A DNA stretch of 5,366 nt from Pseudomonadota bacterium (GTDB lineage Bacteria; Pseudomonadota; Gammaproteobacteria; Burkholderiales; Burkholderiaceae). The position numbers and the translations under genes are program-made. The notes beneath the pieces are model-generated. The model worked only from the letters and a program-made list of their open reading frames with translations, did not search any database and was not told the origin of the DNA. The stretch is taken from positions 1 through 5,366 of the forward strand of contig JAJYBQ010000173.1 of the NCBI GenBank assembly GCA_021778935.1, given 5' to 3'. Positions 1-5,366 of the stretch are shown here, in pieces. Position 1 is the stretch's first letter. The number at the start of each line of letters is the position of its first letter.

Positions 1-842
1 CCCCAGTTCGCGATCGGCCCCAGCCGCGGCGACAAACCGTAGAACACCAGCAGCGCATCCATCGGCACGACGCGGGTCACGCCGTCCCCCCCCGTCACCT
101 TGATTGCCGACAGGCGCTCGCCCTTCACCTCGTAATCGGTGATCTGGCCGACCAGGAATTGCATCTGCATCTGCTCGCACAGCTCGTGCATCTTCGCCAC
201 GCTCGCGGGCGCGGCACGGAACCCGTCCCGCCGGTGCACCAGGATCACGCTGCCAGCCTGGTTCGGGCCTTCCTGGACGAAGTTCAAGGCCCAATCCAGC
301 GCCGAGTCGCCACCACCGGCGATGACGATGTCCTTGCCGGCGAATTCGGCCGGATTCCGGACCCGGTAGAACAACTGCTTGTCGACGAACTGCTCGATGT
401 TCGGCAGACGCAGCGGGCGCGACTCGAAGGCGCCGACCCCCGCTGCGATGAACACCGTGCGCGCGATGAACCGATCGTTGCGCGAGGTTTCCACCAGAAA
501 CCGGCCGTCCTCCCGGCGCTCGACTTTGGTGACCGTACGTCCGAGGTGGAACTGCGCCCCGAAGGGCTCGATCTGCTTGAGCAGCGCGTCGGTCAGCTCG
601 CGGCCGGTGCAGACCGGCACGGCAGGGATGTCGTAGATCGGCTTGTCGGGATAGAGTTCGACGCACTGCCCACCGACGTGGGCCAGCGAATCGATGACAT
701 GCGCCTTGATTTCCAGCAGCCCCAGTTCGAATACCTGAAACAGCCCGACCGGCCCGCTGCCGATGATGAGGGCATCCGTTTCGATCTCCTGTGCCGCTCC
801 CTCCGCGGCGTGGCTTCCCGTAGGTTCCTGATGAGCTTTCAT
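1..842 (-). CDS. Ferredoxin--NADP(+) reductase, thioredoxin-reductase-like type (C-terminus beyond window)
   Basis: This FAD enzyme transfers electrons between NADPH and ferredoxin or flavodoxin in the cytoplasm. My reverse-strand translation gives 280 codons with no stop before the left edge. The family usually has about 340-360 residues, so the last 60-80 are missing. Seen: an FAD-binding GSGPVG loop at residues 28-33, a VGGQC segment at 56-60 followed by [11 protein letters not shown] (63-73), the NADP-binding [11 protein letters not shown] (176-186), the basic HRR (203-205) that suits the NADPH 2'-phosphate, and [14 protein letters not shown] near the edge (267-280). No CxxC redox pair is present where thioredoxin reductase carries one, between the FAD and NADP motifs, which favours ferredoxin-NADP reductase. 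The start is the only ATG before the FAD motif, at 840-842, giving a 24-residue lead typical of the family; no clear Shine-Dalgarno precedes it. The gene is divergent from glmS. Assignment to the family is firm; the electron partner is inferred. Confidence 0.9.
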   Translation of the reverse strand, partial: MKAHQEPTGSHAAEGAAQEIETDALIIGSGPVGLFQVFELGLLEIKAHVIDSLAHVGGQCVELYPDKPIYDIPAVPVCTGRELTDALLKQIEPFGAQFHLGRTVTKVERREDGRFLVETSRNDRFIARTVFIAAGVGAFESRPLRLPNIEQFVDKQLFYRVRNPAEFAGKDIVIAGGGDSALDWALNFVQEGPNQAGSVILVHRRDGFRAAPASVAKMHELCEQMQMQFLVGQITDYEVKGERLSAIKVTGGDGVTRVVPMDALLVFYGLSPRLGPIANW

Positions 843-954
843 GACGTTCAGATGGAGTGGACCGGTCCGTGAACCGGGAGCGCGGCGCCGAAACCGGCAA
901 CCGGCGCGCAAGGGCTTGCGGACGACGCCCGCGAACCGCCGCGGCCGAGGCCTG

Positions 955-960
955 ATTGTA
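955..960 (-). promoter_or_regulatory. Candidate -10 element for the reductase gene
   Basis: Read on the minus strand, this hexamer is TACAAT, five of six matches to the sigma-70 -10 consensus. It would start transcription near position 948, giving a leader of about 106 bases. No recognisable -35 hexamer lies 16-18 bases upstream, so this is a weak call from one half-site in a plausible place. Confidence 0.3.
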
Positions 961-1046
961 CGGCGCCCCTTCCCGGCGGGGGCGGTTTTTCCGGAAACGG
1001 GCGAGCAGCAATCGTAATTCCGATATTCCGGTTTCTTTGAAGGCCC

Positions 1047-1052
1047 TATCAT
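1047..1052 (+). promoter_or_regulatory. Candidate -10 element for glmS
   Basis: TATCAT matches five of six -10 consensus positions and sits 60 bases before the glmS start. The region 17 bases upstream (TATTCC, 1024-1029) is a poor -35 match. If used, transcription would begin near 1059, inside the leader hairpin at 1055-1079, so the hairpin and this promoter may be mutually exclusive readings. Confidence 0.25.
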
Positions 1053-1054
1053 TG

Positions 1055-1079
1055 GCGGTTGGGTGCGGCACCCGCCCGC
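1055..1079 (+). repeat. Inverted repeat (hairpin) in the glmS leader
   Basis: GGGTG (1061-1065) pairs with CACCC (1069-1073) around a CGG triloop. Below it GCGG (1055-1058) pairs with CCGC (1076-1079), separated by a T-G wobble and one mismatch. The helix ends 19 bases before the Shine-Dalgarno and does not cover it. No T-run follows, so it is not a standard intrinsic terminator. Any regulatory role is inference. Confidence 0.5.
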
Positions 1080-1098
1080 ATCTCCGCGGAACCCGAAG

Positions 1099-1104
1099 AA
1101 AGGA
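1099..1104 (+). promoter_or_regulatory. Ribosome binding site of glmS
   Basis: AAAGGA lies eight bases before the ATG at 1113. It fixes this start over an in-frame TTG further upstream at 1059, in agreement with the requirement for Cys at position 2. Confidence 0.8.
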
Positions 1105-1112
1105 TTGCATCC

Positions 1113-2951
1113 ATGTGCGGCATCGTTGGCGCCGTCGCGCAGCGCGACATCGTGCGCTTGTTGGTGGAAGGGCTACGCCGGCTCGAATACCGGGGCTATG
1201 ACTCCTGCGGCCTGGCGGTGCAGACCGCGGAGGGCATCGAGCGCGTGCGCAGTGTCGCCCGGGTCTCCGAACTCGATGCCCGGACCGCCGGCCGAACCGC
1301 GCAGACCGGCATCGCCCACACCCGCTGGGCGACCCACGGCGCGCCCACCACGGACAACGCCCACCCGCATGTTTCCTGCGGTCCCGCCGGCACGGCGCGA
1401 TCGGCGTCGCGGGTCGCCCTGGTCCATAACGGCATCATCGAGAATTACGAGGCGTTGCGCAGCGAACTGCGCGCTGCCGGCTACGAATTCACCAGCGAGA
1501 CCGACACCGAGGTCATCGCCCATCTCATCGACTCCCTCTACGCCGGCGACCTGTTCGACGCCGTGCGCAACGCGGTGAAGCGGCTGCACGGCGCCTACGC
1601 GATCGCCGTCCTGCATGCGCAGGAACCCGGCCGCATCGTCGGCGCGCGCGCCGGCAGCCCGCTCGTCCTGGGCCTCGGGGCGCAGGAACACTTCCTGGCC
1701 TCGGATGCGCTGGCGCTGGCCGGCGCCACCGACCGCTTCGTCTATCTGCAGGACGGCGACGTGGTGGACCTGCGCGCCGAACGCGCCACCGTGTTTGACG
1801 CGGAAGGATCTCCGGTCCGCCGCCCTGAACACAAACTGGGCGCCGTGGCGAGCGCGGTCGAACTCGGCCCCTACCGGCACTACATGCAGAAGGAGATCTT
1901 CGAACAGCCCCAGGCGATCGCCGATACGCTCAACGAAATCCACGCCATCCTCCCGGCGCGCTTCGGCGAAATCGCCGAAGCGATCATGCCGCGCGTCGAT
2001 CGCATCCTGATCCTCGCCTGCGGCACGAGCTACTACGCGGGCTGCGTCGCGCGGTACTGGATCGAGGCGATCGCCGGCATCCCGACGACGGTGGAAATCG
2101 CCAGCGAATACCGCTACCGCAAATCCGTACCGGACCCCGATGCGCTGGTCGTGGTCATCTCGCAATCCGGGGAAACCGCCGACACCCTCGCCGCGCTGCG
2201 GCACGCCCAGTCGCAAGGCATGAAGCACACCCTCGCGGTGTGCAACGTCGCGACGAGCGCGATGGTGCGCGAGACCGCGATGGTCTTCCCCACGCGCGCC
2301 GGCACCGAGATCGGCGTCGCATCCACCAAGGCGTTCACCACGCAGTTGGTGGGCCTGTACCTGCTCGCCAACGCGCTCGCCCAGGCCAAGGGTCGCCTGT
2401 CGCCGGACGCCGAGATGGATGTCGTCCGCAACCTGCGCCATCTCCCCGCCGCGGTGCAAAGCGTGCTCGCGCTCGAGCCGCAGGTCATCGCCTGGGCCGA
2501 GCGCTTCGCGCGCAAGGAAAACGCCCTCTTCCTCGGGCGCGGGCTGCACTACCCGATCGCGCTCGAAGGCGCACTCAAGCTCAAGGAAATCAGCTACATC
2601 CACGCCGAAGCCTATCCCGCCGGCGAACTCAAGCACGGTCCGCTCGCACTCGTCACCGAGGCAATGCCGGTGGTAACCGTCGCCCCCAACGACGCCCTGC
2701 TCGAAAAGCTCAAGAGCAACATGATGGAAGTGCGCGCACGCGGCGGCGAGCTCTACGTCTTTGCCGACGCCGACACGCGCATTCAGCCTGCCGCCGGCAT
2801 GCACGTCATCCGCATGCCGGAGCATTACGGCGACCTATCGCCGATCCTCCACGTCGTGCCGCTGCAACTGCTGGCGTACCACACCGCGGTAGCCCGTGGC
2901 AGCGACGTCGACAAGCCGAGGAATCTCGCGAAGTCGGTGACCGTGGAGTAG
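1113..2951 (+). CDS. glmS: Glutamine--fructose-6-phosphate aminotransferase (isomerizing), GlmS
   Basis: GlmS makes glucosamine-6-phosphate from fructose-6-phosphate and glutamine, the committed step to UDP-GlcNAc for peptidoglycan and LPS, in the cytoplasm. The protein has 612 residues, against about 609 in E. coli. The N-terminal class II glutaminase domain (about 1-240) starts [10 protein letters not shown], so Met removal exposes the nucleophile Cys2. It continues with HTRWATHG (69-76), the oxyanion-hole pair N106-G107 in VHNGIIENY, and [11 protein letters not shown] (128-138). Two SIS sugar-isomerase domains follow: [10 protein letters not shown] (301-310), [11 protein letters not shown] (350-360) and [15 protein letters not shown] (397-411), then LGRG (474-477) and [16 protein letters not shown] (485-500) with E492, and KHGP with H508. 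The C-terminus [13 protein letters not shown] carries the conserved K607. All catalytic residues expected from the family are present. Compared with the E. coli enzyme as I recall it, about ten extra residues lie at 89-103, before VHNG. The start is set by Cys2 and the AAAGGA site. No glmU is adjacent in the window. Confidence 0.98.
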   Translation: MCGIVGAVAQRDIVRLLVEGLRRLEYRGYDSCGLAVQTAEGIERVRSVARVSELDARTAGRTAQTGIAHTRWATHGAPTTDNAHPHVSCGPAGTARSASRVALVHNGIIENYEALRSELRAAGYEFTSETDTEVIAHLIDSLYAGDLFDAVRNAVKRLHGAYAIAVLHAQEPGRIVGARAGSPLVLGLGAQEHFLASDALALAGATDRFVYLQDGDVVDLRAERATVFDAEGSPVRRPEHKLGAVASAVELGPYRHYMQKEIFEQPQAIADTLNEIHAILPARFGEIAEAIMPRVDRILILACGTSYYAGCVARYWIEAIAGIPTTVEIASEYRYRKSVPDPDALVVVISQSGETADTLAALRHAQSQGMKHTLAVCNVATSAMVRETAMVFPTRAGTEIGVASTKAFTTQLVGLYLLANALAQAKGRLSPDAEMDVVRNLRHLPAAVQSVLALEPQVIAWAERFARKENALFLGRGLHYPIALEGALKLKEISYIHAEAYPAGELKHGPLALVTEAMPVVTVAPNDALLEKLKSNMMEVRARGGELYVFADADTRIQPAAGMHVIRMPEHYGDLSPILHVVPLQLLAYHTAVARGSDVDKPRNLAKSVTVE

Positions 2952-2964
2952 TGCCGGGCGCACT
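2950..2964 (+). terminator. Weak hairpin at the glmS stop codon
   Basis: AGTGC (2950-2954) pairs with GCACT (2960-2964) around a CGGGC loop and is followed by only two further T residues. The helix overlaps the TAG stop. Five base pairs and a very short T-run make a poor intrinsic terminator, so glmS may end by another mechanism. Confidence 0.25.
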
Positions 2965-2990
2965 TTGCGGTACCTATTTTCGACAAGGAA

Positions 2991-3022
2991 AGTCGCAAAC
3001 GCGGCAATGTAGTCGTAAACGC
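2991..3022. repeat. Pair of 12-bp direct repeats with 20-bp spacing
   Basis: AGTCGCAAACGC (2991-3002) and AGTCGTAAACGC (3011-3022) match at 11 of 12 positions and start exactly 20 bases apart, about two turns of the DNA helix. That geometry suits two protein monomers or dimers bound on one face, but two copies only and no known matching motif keep this tentative. Confidence 0.55.
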
Positions 3023-3048
3023 ACCCATAACGTCAGGTGGAGCCGTTT

Positions 3049-3076
3049 TGAGCCGCCTGGGACCCATGGCGGCTCA
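3049..3076. repeat. Strong bulged hairpin downstream of glmS
   Basis: TGAGCCGCC (3049-3057) is perfectly complementary to GGCGGCTCA (3068-3076). Inside it TGG (3058-3060) pairs with CCA (3064-3066) around a GAC triloop, leaving T3067 bulged: 12 base pairs in all. Outside, GCCG (3042-3045) can pair with CGGC (3077-3080) across a TTT bulge. No T-run follows on either strand, so it is not a canonical terminator. It could protect a 3' end or assist Rho-dependent termination. Confidence 0.65.
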
Positions 3077-3171
3077 CGGCGAGATCGGTCGCTTACCGAA
3101 AATTCGGCCCAGGATCTTCGGCCGGGCGTCGGATGCAGATCGCGGTCAGGACGCGTTCGCGCGAATCGGCC

Positions 3172-3177
3172 TACACT
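3172..3177 (+). promoter_or_regulatory. Candidate -10 element for the small basic protein gene
   Basis: TACACT matches four of six -10 consensus positions, including the key TA and final T, and would start transcription near 3184, leaving a leader of about 44 bases. No good -35 is visible. The same hexamer recurs before deaD at 3399-3404 in a similar GC-rich setting, which modestly supports both. Confidence 0.35.
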
Positions 3178-3227
3178 CGACGCGCAGTCCGTTCTTGCAA
3201 CCCCAAACTCCTTACGAGAGGCACATC

Positions 3228-3371
3228 ATGGCCAAGGGTCAGCAGCGCAGCAACAAGGAAGCGAAGAAGCCCAAGAAGGACAAATCACTGGCCAAGGCGG
3301 TCGCGCCGGCGGGAGCCGCGGTACGCCAGCCGGCGATGCCGGCCATTGCCGGACGCGGCAAAAAGGCCTAG
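3228..3371 (+). CDS. Small lysine-rich conserved protein of unknown function
   Basis: A 47-residue protein beginning MAKGQQRSNKEAKKPKKDK, with nine lysines in the first 23 residues. An Ala/Pro-rich middle (24-41) and a basic GRGKKA end follow. There is no transmembrane segment, signal peptide, Cys pair or recognised catalytic motif. The start has a good Shine-Dalgarno, GAGAGG at 3216-3221, six bases before the ATG, which is preferred over an upstream TTG. I recall similar short MAKGQ..SN.E.KKPKK proteins annotated as hypothetical in many proteobacteria, which supports a real gene, but I cannot confirm this here. The composition suggests a disordered protein that contacts nucleic acid or the ribosome; that is inference. 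It lies on the same strand as deaD, 151 bases upstream, so co-transcription is possible but not shown. Confidence 0.8.
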   Translation: MAKGQQRSNKEAKKPKKDKSLAKAVAPAGAAVRQPAMPAIAGRGKKA

Positions 3372-3398
3372 GAGCAGCTGCCCGCGGGCGCATTCGCT

Positions 3399-3404
3399 TA
3401 CACT
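3399..3404 (+). promoter_or_regulatory. Candidate -10 element for deaD
   Basis: TACACT, the same hexamer as before the small gene, would place a start near 3411 and give deaD a leader of about 112 bases carrying the palindrome at 3460-3471 and hairpin at 3475-3498. The -35 region is not recognisable. Long structured leaders are known for the E. coli homologue csdA/deaD, which makes this position reasonable. Confidence 0.3.
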
Positions 3405-3459
3405 TGGGCGGTAGAAAGTAGTCGAACCATTGTTTCGTTTCGCTCGGATTCCGGCGCGA

Positions 3460-3471
3460 ACGCCCGGGCGT
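3460..3471. repeat. 12-bp perfect palindrome in the deaD leader
   Basis: ACGCCCGGGCGT is perfectly self-complementary. As DNA it could be a dimeric operator; as RNA it lacks loop bases and would have to open at its centre to fold. GC-only symmetry of this size is not rare at this base composition. Confidence 0.45.
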
Positions 3472-3474
3472 GCA

Positions 3475-3498
3475 TTTCCCCCGACGATCGGGCGGAAA
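3475..3498 (+). repeat. Hairpin in the deaD leader
   Basis: TTTCC (3475-3479) pairs with GGAAA (3494-3498), and CCCGA (3480-3484) pairs with TCGGG (3488-3492), around a CGA triloop with C3493 bulged: ten base pairs. It ends 11 bases before the AGGA ribosome binding site. No T-run follows. It could be a leader control element or chance. Confidence 0.55.
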
Positions 3499-3509
3499 CG
3501 GTGCGGTAT

Positions 3510-3513
3510 AGGA
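3510..3513 (+). promoter_or_regulatory. Ribosome binding site of deaD
   Basis: AGGA lies nine bases before the GTG start. An in-frame TAA at 3514-3516, two codons upstream, rules out any earlier start, so this GTG is the first possible one. The surrounding TATAGGATAAT (3507-3517) also resembles a -10 element. Confidence 0.55.
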
Positions 3514-3522
3514 TAATTTCGC

Positions 3523-5352
3523 GTGGATCCCACCTCGATAGCGCCCCGTGGCGCGCTTTTTTCCGATCTCCACCTCGGCGAGCCGCTGTTGCGCGCCTTG
3601 CAGGACGTCGGGTACGAAGCCCCCTCCCCGATCCAGGCGGCAACCATTCCGCGCATGCTCGAAGGTCGCGATGTCCTGGGTCAGGCACAGACCGGAACGG
3701 GCAAGACCGCCGCCTTCGCATTGCCGATTCTGGCGCGCATCGACCTGGGGGCAGGTACTCCCCAGGCGCTGGTGCTGGCGCCGACACGGGAGCTTGCCAT
3801 TCAGGTCGCCGAGGCGTTTCAACGGTATGCGACCCACATCGCCGGATTCCATGTCCTGCCGGTCTACGGCGGCCAAAGCTACGGCCCGCAGCTTTCCGCG
3901 CTCCGCCGCGGAGCCCATGTGGTGGTCGGTACTCCGGGACGGGTGATCGACCACCTGGAAAAGGGCTCTCTCGATCTGGCGAACCTGCGTACCCTGGTGC
4001 TCGACGAGGCCGACGAAATGTTGCGCATGGGCTTCATCGATGACGTCGAGCGCATCCTGCAACGCGCGCCTGCGCAACGGCAGAGCGCCTTGTTCTCGGC
4101 CACCATGCCGGCCGAAATCAAGCGTATCACCAAGGCCTATCTGCGTGACCCGGTCGAGGTCACGGTCGCGACGCACCGGAGCACCGCGGACAACATCCGC
4201 CAGCGCTATTGGCTCGTCAGCGGCATGCACAAGCTCGATGCCCTCACCCGGATCCTTGAGGCCGAGCCCTTCGATGGCATGATCATCTTCGTGCGCACCA
4301 AACTCGGCGCCGACGAATTGGCACAGAAGCTGCAGGCTCGTGGCTTTTCCGCCGCGGCGATCCACGGCGACCTGCAACAGCAGCAGCGGGAACGCACCAT
4401 CGGGCAACTCAAGGATGGCAGCATCGACATCCTCGTGGCGACGGACGTCGCGGCACGCGGCCTGGACGTCGATCGCGTCAGCCATGTGATCAATTTCGAC
4501 GTGCCTGTCGACCCGGAGAGTTATGTCCATCGCATCGGGCGCACGGGCCGCGCGGGGCGCAAGGGGGAGGCGATCCTCTTCATCAGCCCGCGCGAGCGGG
4601 GGCTGCTGCGGGCGTTCGAGCGCTCGACGCGGCAGCCGGTGTCCGCCCTGGAAATGCCGACCATCCAGGCGGTCAACGACGTGCGCATCGCCCGCTTCAA
4701 GGAGCAGATCGCCACGACGTTGGCGAGCGGCGAGTTGGAGGTCTTCACCTCGATCATCGAGGATTTCGAGCGCGAGAACGACGTTCCCGCCGTCGAAATC
4801 GCCGCCGCGCTTGCCAAGATGGTGCAACGCGGCGCGCCGCTGCTGCTGGCCAAGCCCGATCGCGACGCCGCGCCCGCCGAGGAGATGCCGCCCCGGGTCA
4901 GGCCGGGCAGATCTGCGCCGACGGCTACCGCAAAGCGGTCGCAGACCGACGCCCCGCCCCCGGGCGCCGCCGAGGGACTCGCCCGACGGAAGGAACACGA
5001 TGGCGGTGCAGGCGTGTTCCGCGTGGAGGTCGGCAGCGTGCATGGGGTCAAGCCCGGCAATTTGGTCGGCGCGATTGCCAACGAAAGCGGGCTGGAAGCG
5101 CGCGATATCGGCCGCATCGAGATCTTCGACACGTACAGCCTCGTCGAACTGACCACGGCCATTCCGAAACGGATCCTGGACCACCTGCGGACGGTGCAGG
5201 TGGCCGGGCGTGCCTTGCATATCCGCGCCGGGGGCGAGATGCCGACACAGCGCAGCACCCGGAACAAGGCCCGCGAGGCGGCCGATCCGCGCAGGGCGCC
5301 CGTCCGGGCTGCACAACGGCCTCGCAGCAACACGAAAGCCAAACGGACCTAG
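3523..5352 (+). CDS. deaD: ATP-dependent DEAD-box RNA helicase DeaD (CsdA)
   Basis: DeaD unwinds RNA duplexes with ATP; in E. coli it acts in 50S ribosome assembly, cold adaptation and mRNA decay. The protein has 609 residues (E. coli about 629) and a GTG start. Helicase core motifs in order: F13 with PSPIQ (34-38) as Q-motif, AQTGTGKT (55-62) as Walker A, PTREL (87-91), TPGR (137-140), DEAD (161-164), SAT (192-194), FVRT (256-259), ATDVAARGLD (306-315) and HRIGRTGRAGR (336-346). All key residues are intact. DEADEMLRMGFI and the C-terminal module favour DeaD over RhlE or RhlB. A helical segment (about 380-445) and a Pro/Ala-rich linker (447-495) lead to a DbpA-type RNA-binding domain (about 497-568, with GVFRVEVG and LVGAIANESG). 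The end (571-609) is Arg/Lys-rich but lacks the RGG-type repeats of the E. coli tail. The leader is structured, suggesting post-transcriptional control, which is inference. Confidence 0.96.
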   Translation: MDPTSIAPRGALFSDLHLGEPLLRALQDVGYEAPSPIQAATIPRMLEGRDVLGQAQTGTGKTAAFALPILARIDLGAGTPQALVLAPTRELAIQVAEAFQRYATHIAGFHVLPVYGGQSYGPQLSALRRGAHVVVGTPGRVIDHLEKGSLDLANLRTLVLDEADEMLRMGFIDDVERILQRAPAQRQSALFSATMPAEIKRITKAYLRDPVEVTVATHRSTADNIRQRYWLVSGMHKLDALTRILEAEPFDGMIIFVRTKLGADELAQKLQARGFSAAAIHGDLQQQQRERTIGQLKDGSIDILVATDVAARGLDVDRVSHVINFDVPVDPESYVHRIGRTGRAGRKGEAILFISPRERGLLRAFERSTRQPVSALEMPTIQAVNDVRIARFKEQIATTLASGELEVFTSIIEDFERENDVPAVEIAAALAKMVQRGAPLLLAKPDRDAAPAEEMPPRVRPGRSAPTATAKRSQTDAPPPGAAEGLARRKEHDGGAGVFRVEVGSVHGVKPGNLVGAIANESGLEARDIGRIEIFDTYSLVELTTAIPKRILDHLRTVQVAGRALHIRAGGEMPTQRSTRNKAREAADPRRAPVRAAQRPRSNTKAKRT

Positions 5353-5366
5353 CGTAGTAGTGCTGT

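Larger units (their letters stand above)
843..1112. other. Divergent intergenic region between the reductase gene and glmS
   Basis: This 270-base stretch should hold the promoters for both divergent genes. It has no credible coding frame of its own. It contains a 10-bp perfect palindrome GGACCGGTCC (859-868), an inverted repeat GCGCCG/CGGCGC (885-890 with 902-907), a 10-bp palindrome TTTCCGGAAA (988-997), an ATTCCG direct repeat (1017-1022 and 1025-1030), and a leader hairpin (1055-1079). Many of these short GC-rich symmetries are expected by chance at this base composition. Confidence 0.7.
2952..3227. other. Intergenic region between glmS and the small basic protein gene
   Basis: I find no credible gene here: the frames crossing it have poor composition, and one lacks a usable start. 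The first 80 bases are less GC-rich than the flanking genes. The region contains an 11-of-12 direct repeat (2991-3002 and 3011-3022), a strong hairpin (3049-3076), the short inverted repeat CCGAA-AA-TTCGG (3096-3107), and a -10-like TACACT (3172-3177). A short non-coding RNA is possible but no terminator-like T-run supports one. Confidence 0.6.

Noticed and set aside
1..842. Reading the reductase as thioredoxin reductase (trxB).
   Set aside because: There is no CxxC active site, and the VGGQC...[11 protein letters not shown] and [12 protein letters not shown] segments fit the ferredoxin-NADP reductase group.
159..872. A 237-codon plus-strand frame opposite the reductase gene.
   Set aside because: The minus-strand frame carries clear FAD and NADP motifs; this plus-strand reading is its shadow.
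1055..1112. A glmS ribozyme before glmS.
   Set aside because: The known ribozyme is about 150 bases or more with several pseudoknotted helices and occurs mainly in Firmicutes. Only a simple hairpin is visible here.
1173..2825. A 550-codon minus-strand open frame antisense to glmS.
   Set aside because: Same cause: codon bias of glmS leaves the antisense frame open. The protein shows no domain and glmS is certain.
3048..3227. An N-terminal extension of the small basic protein from an upstream TTG at 3048.
   Set aside because: It would run through the strong hairpin and lacks a ribosome binding site, whereas the ATG at 3228 has GAGAGG six bases upstream and the family-typical MAKGQ start.
3380..3389. 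GCCCGCGGGC palindrome after the small gene as a terminator.
   Set aside because: It has no loop and no following T-run, and such GC palindromes are common at this base composition.
2240..3421. A 393-codon plus-strand frame overlapping the glmS 3' half, the intergenic gap and the small gene.
   Set aside because: It is an out-of-frame reading of glmS, extremely Arg-rich, with no ribosome binding site and no family resemblance.
3226..5316. A 696-codon open frame on the minus strand, running antisense through deaD, its leader and the small gene.
   Set aside because: It mirrors deaD codon positions in a GC-rich genome, where antisense stops are rare. The translation is rich in Arg, Gly, Ala and His with no recognisable domain, and deaD on the other strand is unambiguous.

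Overview
This is a GC-rich (roughly two-thirds G+C) chromosomal window that looks like a proteobacterium. The close resemblance of GlmS and DeaD to their proteobacterial forms, the ferredoxin-NADP reductase type and the small lysine-rich MAKGQ protein lean towards Betaproteobacteria, but that placement is inference. There are four genes and no tRNA, rRNA, CRISPR array, insertion sequence or phage module.

Layout. Positions 1-842 (minus strand) hold the N-terminal 280 codons of a thioredoxin-reductase-like ferredoxin-NADP(+) reductase, cut by the left window edge. A 270-base gap (843-1112) separates it from the divergent glmS (1113-2951), which encodes a complete 612-residue glucosamine-6-phosphate synthase. 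A 276-base non-coding stretch follows (2952-3227). It contains a pair of 12-base direct repeats 20 bp apart and a strong 12-bp hairpin. Next comes a 47-residue, lysine-rich small protein (3228-3371), then a 151-base leader (3372-3522) with palindromes and a hairpin. The window ends with deaD (3523-5352), a complete 609-residue DEAD-box RNA helicase with the C-terminal DbpA-type RNA-binding domain.

How the genes relate. They do not form an obvious pathway. GlmS supplies glucosamine-6-phosphate for peptidoglycan and LPS, the reductase moves electrons between NADPH and ferredoxin or flavodoxin, and DeaD remodels RNA in ribosome assembly and mRNA decay. The gaps upstream of glmS, the small gene and deaD are each over 150 bases, so separate promoters are likely. 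Weak -10-like hexamers (TACAAT, TATCAT and two TACACT) lie where such promoters would be expected.

I see no convincing new multi-gene system. The items most worth a second look are the uncharacterised small basic protein next to the RNA helicase, the spaced direct repeats and hairpin downstream of glmS, and the structured leaders of glmS and deaD.
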